A stretch of 12,711 nt of DNA, taken from assembly GCA_938004315.1 (NCBI GenBank), contig CALKWG010000486.1, forward strand, positions 1 through 12,711, read 5' to 3'. The stretch comes from an uncultured Spirochaetaceae bacterium (GTDB lineage Bacteria > Spirochaetota > Spirochaetia > Treponematales > UBA12059). Position 1 is the stretch's first letter; every line of letters starts with the position of its first letter. Shown here in pieces: positions 1-5,351 of the stretch. The translations under genes and the position numbers were made by a program. A model generated the notes under the pieces. That model saw only the letters and a list, made by a program, of their open reading frames with translations. It did no database searches and had not been told where the DNA came from.

Positions 1-1
1 C

Positions 2-385
2 TTACGGTTTTTAGGCGGCCTAACGGACTTGCGGCGGGATTATTTCCTGCCGCGTGACCTGAATAACGTGGTTTTCCTCCTGATCGTCGCCCTCGGCCTC
101 AGCTCTTACGGCTTAGTCATCGCCCTCATAGCGCGTCAGCGACGTTACCCTCTAAAAAGTGATACAATTATAATTAAATCATTTAAATGCCTGCGGGTAG
201 CCGGCCTCTCTGAGACCGAGCTGCGCTACGCCGCGGCCGCCCTCGAAGGCCGAAGCTACGCCCGTATCGCCGCCGAGGCCGGCGTGGCCGAATCCACCGT
301 CCGCAATACCATGGCCAAGGCCTTTAGGAAATGCGGCGTGGGCGACCTGAAGGGCCTCATCCTCTACTGTAAACGGGAGCTATAG
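2..385 (+). CDS. Membrane-anchored LuxR-type HTH regulator, C-terminal part (5' end outside window)
   Basis: The reading frame is open to the left edge, so the gene starts upstream; a TTG at 29 is possible but has no ribosome site. From that TTG (118 residues), residues about 13-36 form one hydrophobic membrane segment (VVFLLIVALGLSSYGLVIAL) followed by basic residues (RQRR), consistent with a cytoplasmic C-terminus. Residues about 59-115 match the LuxR/FixJ helix-turn-helix: GLSETELRYAAAALEG, then ARIAAEAGVAESTVRNTMAKAF with the usual IA..AGV..STV pattern of the recognition helix. No receiver domain is visible. The family binds DNA; the signal and targets are unknown. The linker between membrane and DNA-binding parts (bases about 151-188) is strikingly AT-rich for this window. 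The gene ends 9 bp from the convergent gene to its right, with no terminator between. The DNA-binding call is firm; the rest is open. Confidence 0.75.
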   Translation, partial: LRFLGGLTDLRRDYFLPRDLNNVVFLLIVALGLSSYGLVIALIARQRRYPLKSDTIIIKSFKCLRVAGLSETELRYAAAALEGRSYARIAAEAGVAESTVRNTMAKAFRKCGVGDLKGLILYCKREL

Positions 386-394
386 GCTCGGCCT

Positions 395-2164
395 TTACAG
401 CGAGTACTCGAGGTAGAAGCGCAGGTAGCTCGCCTCGAGCGCGGCCGGGCCGCCGAGCTCATCCGCGGCATGGCCGGCGAATTCCAAGCCCCAGAGAAAG
501 GGCTTCGGCAGGCGGAATCCGGCGCCTACGCGATAGCGGAGGCTGGCGTCGTAGCCGCCGAGAGTTTCTCGCGGCCGGTACGACGCCCCCGCCTCGAGCT
601 GCGCGACGCGGCCGAGCCTGAGGAAGCCGTCCAGGCCGACATTGAAGTAGTTGACCGCCTCGAAGCCCCCCATATCGTAGGGGAACTCCCAGGAAGCGCA
701 GAGGAGCCACGCGGCGTACGAGTTATCCGCCGACATACCCCCGATCGACGCGCGTAGGGCGAGGCGCTTCTCCACGTTCTCGCCGTCTAAGCGCCTAAGC
801 CAGTCCCAACGCAGCCCGGCGGCGGCCAGGACTTCGCCGTAGAATCCCAGATCTAGGCTCTGCGAGTAGCCGGTATTCTTGAGGGCTCCGTTCCCGCCGC
901 CTAGGCCGGTCACGATCGCGTCGTCCTTCTCAAGGGCGCTCGCTATCCAGAAGCCGCGCGATCCGCCGAAGGCCCCCTCGCTCCGGAGCGAGAACTCGGC
1001 GCGGCCGGTATCCAGCCAGGTCGGGTCGGCGGCGTAGGGGTCGAGGCCGAAGGGCGTGTAGAGCCGGAGCGCCAAGGCGCCGCTCGGTTCGTGCAAGAAG
1101 GCCCAGCGCAGGGCCTGCGCCCGACGCGCCCGCGCGACCGCCGGCGTCCGTAGCTCCCTGCTCGCCGCCGCCCCGATCTCGGCCAGGTAGCGCTCGGCGC
1201 GGTCGATGCGGCTCCGGACCACGCCTATGCGCGCGCGCGCAAGCTGACGATCCTTGGGCACCATGGGTTCGAGGCGGTTGAGCGCCGCGCGCGCGTCGCC
1301 CAGGGTCTTCCTCCGCAGGCCTATGTCGGCGACGAAGGCCTCGAGCTCGGGCCTAGGCATGCCCTCTATAGAGGCGGCCTTGGCTCCCGCCGTCTCCGCC
1401 CAGGCTTCGGCCTCCAAGGCGTCGGCTTCAATGGCCGCTATGGCAGCCAAGACCGATTCAAGCTCTCGGTCGACGCTCAGGCTGCGTTCGGCCTCTTCTA
1501 TGCGGGCGTAGCCGGCGACGGCGCTTTGCCTGATAGCCGAGAGCACGTCCCGAAGCTCCGGGGCCTTGCGCTTACCCGCCTCGGAGAAGATGGCGACGTC
1601 GCCGACGGGCGCGAGGAGGCGTAGGCCCGCCTCGGCCTCGTCGCGCGCTATCCAGTAGAGGCCCATGGCCTTGCCCAGCTGCGCCGCCGCCTCGGCGTCG
1701 CGCCCCTCGAGCGATCGGGCTTCGGCCTCGGCCAGGCGCTTCTCGGCTTCGGCCAGGATGCCGACCACGCTCGAATAGTAGGCGCCGTCCTGCAGGATGC
1801 GGAGCGACTCGTCGTCTATGCTGAGCCTGATCCTGACGGCCCAGCGGCTTAGGCCCTTCTCCGACGATAGCTTGCGCCAGTTCATGCCCAGGGGCGGGGC
1901 CTTGAAGAAAAGCTCGCGGAAGAGAGCGTCCTTGCCCAGGGCGTCCATGACGACGCCGACGGCCAGCCTAATAGCCTCGTTCAGCGCGGCCGCCTCGGTC
2001 TCGCCGTAGGCCGTGAGCTCGGTGACGTAGATCGAGCCCTCGACGGCGAAGCGGGCGTCAAGGGCCTGCGGCGACGGGGCCGTCTGGGCCGACGCCGGCG
2101 TAAGGGCGGGTCCGGCGGCAAGGCCGATCGCGAAGGCGCTAATGAGAATGAGACGGGCGCGCAT
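395..2164 (-). CDS. Secreted protein with helical middle and probable outer-membrane beta-barrel
   Basis: I do not recognise a named family. The 589-residue product starts with a clear signal peptide (basic MRAR, hydrophobic core, likely cut ASA|Q after residue 26). Residues about 38-120 (GSIYVTELTAYGETEAAALNEAI...) resemble the small alpha/beta domains of FlgT/LPP20-like envelope proteins, which is a tentative likeness. Residues about 125-345 are Ala/Glu/Arg-rich and helical, probably coiled coil. Residues about 350-589 have alternating polar and aromatic strands and end in SYLRFYLEYSL, the type of C-terminal strand that outer-membrane barrels use for insertion. I infer an outer-membrane protein with a periplasmic helical stalk. 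The start is supported by GAGGAG (2170-2175) 5 nt upstream and by a promoter just ahead. The gene follows the aminopeptidase lipoprotein on the same strand, 69 bp away. Confidence 0.72.
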   Translation of the reverse strand: MRARLILISAFAIGLAAGPALTPASAQTAPSPQALDARFAVEGSIYVTELTAYGETEAAALNEAIRLAVGVVMDALGKDALFRELFFKAPPLGMNWRKLSSEKGLSRWAVRIRLSIDDESLRILQDGAYYSSVVGILAEAEKRLAEAEARSLEGRDAEAAAQLGKAMGLYWIARDEAEAGLRLLAPVGDVAIFSEAGKRKAPELRDVLSAIRQSAVAGYARIEEAERSLSVDRELESVLAAIAAIEADALEAEAWAETAGAKAASIEGMPRPELEAFVADIGLRRKTLGDARAALNRLEPMVPKDRQLARARIGVVRSRIDRAERYLAEIGAAASRELRTPAVARARRAQALRWAFLHEPSGALALRLYTPFGLDPYAADPTWLDTGRAEFSLRSEGAFGGSRGFWIASALEKDDAIVTGLGGGNGALKNTGYSQSLDLGFYGEVLAAAGLRWDWLRRLDGENVEKRLALRASIGGMSADNSYAAWLLCASWEFPYDMGGFEAVNYFNVGLDGFLRLGRVAQLEAGASYRPRETLGGYDASLRYRVGAGFRLPKPFLWGLEFAGHAADELGGPAALEASYLRFYLEYSL

Positions 2165-2198
2165 GGATACTCCTCGGGTAAGACGAGTCGGCTAGGCT

Positions 2199-2227
2199 AT
2201 TGTCGCCGCCGCCGCATAGGCCGTCAA
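2199..2227 (-). promoter_or_regulatory. Promoter of the barrel-protein gene
   Basis: On the minus strand, TTGACG (-35, 2222-2227) and GACAAT (-10, 2199-2204) are separated by 17 bp. The -35 matches five of six consensus bases and the -10 four of six. It starts right after the stop codon of the upstream lipoprotein gene and would give a 5' leader of about 28 nt carrying GAGGAG. Confidence 0.55.
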
Positions 2228-2233
2228 TACGCC

Positions 2234-3298
2234 CTATGGCGCGCCCGTCGCGTCGGCAAGGAGCTCCTTCATGGTCCGGCCGCGCCGTTCCTTCGCGAGC
2301 GCGACGATGAGCTCCATCATGCGGCGAGGGCTCGACTCGGCCGGGCCTTCGAGGAAGCGGGCGTACAACGAGAGATCTTCTTCATAAAGACGGTAGAGGT
2401 CTATGAAGGCGTTGTTTATCTTGGCCATGTCGAAATCCGCGTAGCCGTGGGCGTGGAAGCGCACGGCCTCCCGTTCTTTATAGATGCCGGCCCGCTCCCC
2501 GATGATGCGCGCCTTAGACTCGAGGCGGGCGGTCCTATCCTGCCCGGCCTCGGCGTAGGCCCGTTCAAGCTCGGCGCCGGTCGTCGCCAAGAAGGCCCTA
2601 AAGCGCTCGGCGTCCTCGCGCCGCATGGCGCGGGCGCGCGCGAGCTCGCTATCGGGGCCGTAGCGTTCGGCCAGGTAGCGCTCGGCGCCCAGGCGGCCTA
2701 TGAAGGTGGCCAGCTCCTCGTTAAACTGATCCTCGCCCTTTATGAAGAGGGTGGCGTGCACCGACTCGTGGATAATGAGCTCGGCGATTTGGTCGGGTGC
2801 GTAGTCAAGCATGAAGGAATAGAGCGTATCCTCGATTACGCCGAGCGCGCTAAAGGCGTCGACCCGACGGATGATGACGTCCATGGAACGTTTCTTAAGG
2901 CGCTCCGCCTCGCGCTCGGCGTCGGCCCGGCGATAGAAGCCCTTATAGGGCAGGCGGCCGACGAAGGGGTAGCGCCAGTAATAGCGCTCGAAGGAGTCGT
3001 CCGCCGTCGCCGAGACGACGTCGGCCACGTAGCCTTTTTCGGTAAGTACGAGCCGGCGGTAGTGCACGGTGGCCTTGAGGCCGAGCTCTTCGTGCGCGAA
3101 GGCCTTGACGTCCTCGACTAAGGCCGCGAACTCGGCCAGGCGAGGATCGGCGCCCGGCTCGGAAGCCAGGCGGGCGAGGGGGCGGGCGGACAGGCGCTCG
3201 CCTAGGAAGGCCGTGCCTTGGGCTAGATACCAGCATGAGTTTGAAAGAGCCGCGGCGGCGGTCGCCGCCGCGGCGACGGCGACTTTTTTAAGGCGCAT
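2234..3298 (-). CDS. Putative aminopeptidase lipoprotein (COG4324 / PF10023 family)
   Basis: The 354-residue product resembles the putative aminopeptidase family PF10023. Seen: a basic, Ala-rich signal peptide ending in SNSC (residues 19-22), a relaxed spirochaete-style lipobox with Cys22 as lipidation site; then WYLAQGTAFLGERL, matching the family opening (YL.QA..GQ..LL); then PFVGRLPYKGFYR (111-123), the family's PV.GR.PY.GY motif; then HESVH (177-181) followed by FNEELATFIG (192-201). HExxH with a downstream Glu is a zinc metallopeptidase signature. It probably acts in the periplasm, anchored to a membrane; the substrate is unknown. I chose MRLKK at 3298. The frame continues to 3715, but that part is low-complexity, antisense to the amidohydrolase, and would bury the signal peptide. 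There is no Shine-Dalgarno; the -10 box ends 6 nt before ATG, so the mRNA may be leaderless. A GC hairpin lies in the signal-peptide codons. Confidence 0.85.
   Translation of the reverse strand: MRLKKVAVAAAATAAAALSNSCWYLAQGTAFLGERLSARPLARLASEPGADPRLAEFAALVEDVKAFAHEELGLKATVHYRRLVLTEKGYVADVVSATADDSFERYYWRYPFVGRLPYKGFYRRADAEREAERLKKRSMDVIIRRVDAFSALGVIEDTLYSFMLDYAPDQIAELIIHESVHATLFIKGEDQFNEELATFIGRLGAERYLAERYGPDSELARARAMRREDAERFRAFLATTGAELERAYAEAGQDRTARLESKARIIGERAGIYKEREAVRFHAHGYADFDMAKINNAFIDLYRLYEEDLSLYARFLEGPAESSPRRMMELIVALAKERRGRTMKELLADATGAP
3250..3273. repeat. Perfect 11-bp inverted repeat inside signal-peptide codons
   Basis: Arms ccgcggcggcg (3250-3260) and cgccgccgcgg (3263-3273) are exact reverse complements with 2 bases between, so a hairpin would open its innermost pairs. 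It falls in codons 9-17 of the lipoprotein gene, close to the start of its mRNA. It may simply be a by-product of alternating Ala codons in GC-rich DNA. Confidence 0.6.
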
Positions 3299-3304
3299 GG
3301 GACC

Positions 3305-3334
3305 ACTATAGCGCCGGCGGCGAGCTTTAGCCAA
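3305..3334 (-). promoter_or_regulatory. Promoter of the aminopeptidase lipoprotein gene (probably leaderless)
   Basis: On the minus strand, TTGGCT (-35, 3329-3334) and TATAGT (-10, 3305-3310) are 18 bp apart. Only 6 bases separate the -10 from the ATG at 3298, so transcription would begin at or next to the start codon. The spacer contains one arm of the 3312-3345 inverted repeat. Confidence 0.55.
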
Positions 3335-3345
3335 CGCCGCCGGCG
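3312..3345. repeat. Perfect 11-bp inverted repeat in the divergent promoter region, possible operator
   Basis: cgccggcggcg (3312-3322) and cgccgccggcg (3335-3345) are exact reverse complements around a 12-base centre. One arm lies in the spacer of the minus-strand promoter, and the other abuts its -35 and ends 9 bases before the plus-strand -35. This geometry would let one bound dimer affect both genes; GC richness makes chance origin possible. Confidence 0.45.
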
Positions 3346-3354
3346 GGGACCTAC

Positions 3355-3382
3355 TTGCCCGTCCCCGCTCCTGGTGCATACT
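3355..3382 (+). promoter_or_regulatory. Promoter of the amidohydrolase gene (probably leaderless)
   Basis: TTGCCC (-35, 3355-3360) and CATACT (-10, 3377-3382) are separated by 16 bp. The predicted start of transcription is about 3389-3390, just before the ATG at 3392. No Shine-Dalgarno is present. Confidence 0.5.
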
Positions 3383-3391
3383 ATGCGGGCC

Positions 3392-4603
3392 ATGAACAGC
3401 CGTATCAGACGCGAGACCGTGCCCCTCCTCCACGATCATCACAGCCACATATCCCTCTACGCCGCTCTCGCCTCGTGCCATGATATCGCGGCGCTCGACG
3501 CCCGCTCGGCTCTCGCCTTCCTGCGCGCGCTCCCGGGCGACCGCCTGAGCGTCGTGCGCGGTTGGCGAACCAATGAGCTCCGCCTCGGGCGCTCCGAGCT
3601 GGCTTCGTTCCCGCCCATAATCCTCATTAACTTCAGCTTGCACGGCTACGAGATAAGCGATGCGGGCCTCGCATACGTGCAGGCCAAGGCGCCTGAGCTC
3701 GCGGAGCATCGCCATGACGCCGATTGGCGCGAGCAGAACGTGCCTAAGCTCTTCGATGCGTATTGCGAGCTGGCGGGCCTCGATGAGAGGGCGATCATCG
3801 CCTTCATGGACGGCCTACGGCCTTCGGGGATCGGCTCGGCCGAAGACCTCGTCGTCGCTTCGGCTAAGGCCGCCTCGATGATGCGCCGCTCGTCCGAGGC
3901 CGCCAGGATGGCATACTGGACCGGCGGGCAGGCCTACGCGGCTATGGATGACGAGACGAGGACCGGCTGTTCGGGCTTCAAGTTTTTCCTTGACGGGGCC
4001 CTAGGCGCGCGAAGCGCCGCCATCGGACCCTGGGTCAAGGCCGGGAACGGCCTCCTTACCTACGACGATGAAGGCCTTAGCCTTGAGCTGGCTAAGGCGG
4101 CTGAAAAGAGGGCGGCCGTCGCCATCCACGCGATCGGCGAGCTGGCCGTCGAGCAGGCGCTGCGCTGCCTTTCGCGGGTCGAAGCGGAGGGCGGGAGCTT
4201 CCCCCTGGTTCGCTTGGAGCACGTTCAGTTCATCACCGAGGCGCAGGCTTGCCTCGCCCGCGAGCGCGGCTACGTCCTGTCCATGCAGCCGAATTTCTCG
4301 TCGGACAGCGTCGACTATGCCGATCGCCTGGATGCCTCGTACCTGGCGGCCAACAACCCCTTCCGCATGCTCATCGATCGCGCGGGCTTCCGTCCGGGGC
4401 AGGACCTTATCTTCGGCTCGGACGGCATGCCGCACGGCATAGCCTATCCGGCGCGGGTCTCGCTCTTCCCCGCCGCGCCGGGGCAGCGGCTGAGCCTCGA
4501 GGAGCTGATCGCCGGCTACGGGCCGGCCCGCGGCGCGTCGGGGACGGTTGAGCTCGAGATAGACGAGAGCCGCCGGGAGGTATGCGTCGCGGCAGTATCT
4601 TAA
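3392..4603 (+). CDS. YtcJ-like metal-dependent amidohydrolase (amidohydrolase family 3), trimmed form
   Basis: The 403-residue product carries the core of amidohydrolase family 3 (PF07969, YtcJ-like). Seen in order: HSH (17-19), the metal-binding HxH of strand 1; GFKFFLDGALGARSAAI (195-211), with Lys197 at the place of the family's metal-bridging Lys; AIHAIGELAVEQAL (245-257, His246); RLEHVQ (274-279, His277); MQPNF (298-302); FGSDGMP (341-347, metal ligand Asp344). All expected catalytic residues are therefore present, and hydrolysis of a C-N bond in a small molecule is likely; the substrate is unknown. The usual N-terminal beta-sandwich half before HxH is missing and the C-terminal half is shortened, so it is well below the family's usual length of about 500-550. 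Starts at 3374 (GTG) and 3383 are in frame, but both lie in or against the -10 box. No signal peptide, so cytoplasmic. Confidence 0.82.
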   Translation: MNSRIRRETVPLLHDHHSHISLYAALASCHDIAALDARSALAFLRALPGDRLSVVRGWRTNELRLGRSELASFPPIILINFSLHGYEISDAGLAYVQAKAPELAEHRHDADWREQNVPKLFDAYCELAGLDERAIIAFMDGLRPSGIGSAEDLVVASAKAASMMRRSSEAARMAYWTGGQAYAAMDDETRTGCSGFKFFLDGALGARSAAIGPWVKAGNGLLTYDDEGLSLELAKAAEKRAAVAIHAIGELAVEQALRCLSRVEAEGGSFPLVRLEHVQFITEAQACLARERGYVLSMQPNFSSDSVDYADRLDASYLAANNPFRMLIDRAGFRPGQDLIFGSDGMPHGIAYPARVSLFPAAPGQRLSLEELIAGYGPARGASGTVELEIDESRREVCVAAVS

Positions 4604-4633
4604 CACGCGCCGGCCCGCGTGGCGGCATCGGTA

Positions 4634-4669
4634 GCCGCGGCGGCCGCGGCGGCCGCGGCGGCCGCGGCC
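4634..4669. repeat. Four tandem copies of a 9-bp GC-only unit
   Basis: The unit gccgcggcg is repeated from 4634, with the fourth copy ending in cc. It fills most of the 73-bp gap between the convergent amidohydrolase and cheD genes. The array is self-complementary and contains overlapping GCGGCCGC and CCGCGG palindromes. No T-tract follows on either strand, so I do not call it an intrinsic terminator. Confidence 0.85.
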
Positions 4670-4676
4670 GGAGGCC

Positions 4677-5276
4677 CTAGCGGTCGAAGAGCACGACGGC
4701 GCCTTCCTCGCGCTCGCGCCTGTCGATCTCGACGCTCCAGTAGCGGCGCTCTTTCTTCTCGATCTCGATGGTCTCCGATTTCGGGATAAAGCGCCTAAAG
4801 ACCTTGAAGCTGTCGGTATGGAAGTGGATGACCCTGCCGAGCTCGCCGCCTAAGTCCTCGTTGACGGTCTGTATGCCCTCGGTCGATAGGAACTCGCGTA
4901 TGAAGCGGCTATTCACCTCGCCTATGCACAGGAAGTTGTCGCTGGCCACGGTCGTGATGATGTTGCCCGCGCCGAAGACCTTCGCCTTGAGCTGCGAACG
5001 CCGGGCGCCGAGCTTGAGCATGTCGTTGATGAGCATCTCCATGGCGTTGATCCCGTAGCGGCCGGCGTCGGTCGCGTTGATGGGGATGGCCTTGGCGTAG
5101 CGCTTGTTGGCCAGGAGGAAGTGGTTCATGCCCGCTACCCGGGCCCGCTCGTCGTAGAGGCAGGCCGCCACGCAGGAGCCGAGCAGGGTTTGCAGCACGA
5201 CGCCGCCTACGACGGCCTTGTGCTCGCCGGGGCGCAGGATAACGCGGTCATGGATGGGCGGCGCCTGGTACTTCAT
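4677..5276 (-). CDS. cheD: Chemoreceptor glutamine deamidase CheD
   Basis: CheD (PF03975) deamidates glutamines on methyl-accepting chemotaxis receptors in the cytoplasm, creating methylation sites, and in some bacteria works with CheC and CheY-P in adaptation. The 199-residue product shows TLLGSCVAACLYD (30-42) with catalytic Cys35, then GMNHFLL (49-55) with His52; their 17-residue spacing equals that of characterised CheD. It continues with RYGINAMEMLINDMLKLGARR (73-93), AKVFGAGN (98-105) and VIHFHTDSFKVFRRF (149-163). About 35 charged residues follow, longer than minimal CheD. The start MKYQ is chosen because the motif region begins just after it and GGAGG (5280-5284) lies upstream, though only 3 nt away; the frame extends to a TTG at 5336 that overlaps the -35 box. 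No other chemotaxis gene is in the window; the upstream same-strand neighbour is an AAA+ ATPase. Confidence 0.95.
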   Translation of the reverse strand: MKYQAPPIHDRVILRPGEHKAVVGGVVLQTLLGSCVAACLYDERARVAGMNHFLLANKRYAKAIPINATDAGRYGINAMEMLINDMLKLGARRSQLKAKVFGAGNIITTVASDNFLCIGEVNSRFIREFLSTEGIQTVNEDLGGELGRVIHFHTDSFKVFRRFIPKSETIEIEKKERRYWSVEIDRREREEGAVVLFDR

Positions 5277-5279
5277 AGG

Positions 5280-5284
5280 CCTCC
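5280..5284 (-). promoter_or_regulatory. Ribosome binding site that fixes the cheD start
   Basis: Minus-strand GGAGG sits 3 nt before ATG 5276. The short spacing is unusual, but no other in-frame start between 5276 and 5336 has a comparable site. It is half of a CCTCCGGAGG palindrome. Confidence 0.6.
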
Positions 5285-5307
5285 GGAGGGACGAACTTTC
5301 TATCGCC

Positions 5308-5336
5308 AGTATAGAGCGGGCGCCCGCGGGAAGCAA
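5308..5336 (-). promoter_or_regulatory. cheD: Promoter of cheD
   Basis: On the minus strand, TTGCTT (-35, 5331-5336) and TATACT (-10, 5308-5313) are exactly 17 bp apart. The leader would be about 25 nt. It sits in the gap after the ATPase gene, so cheD can be expressed on its own as well as by read-through. Confidence 0.65.
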
Positions 5337-5351
5337 ATGGCCGGCGCGGGC

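Noticed and set aside
2447..3121. 224-codon open frame on the plus strand
   Set aside because: It mirrors the aminopeptidase gene, whose motifs are clear; long antisense frames are expected in GC-rich DNA.
3299..3715. N-terminal extension of the aminopeptidase frame (139 extra residues)
   Set aside because: It is antisense to the amidohydrolase, low in complexity, and would put the signal peptide in the middle of the protein.
4001..4606. 201-codon open frame on the minus strand
   Set aside because: It is antisense to the conserved amidohydrolase motifs and has no recognisable domain.
4634..4669. GC array as a bidirectional intrinsic terminator
   Set aside because: There is no T-tract on either side, and the pairing is periodic rather than a defined stem-loop.
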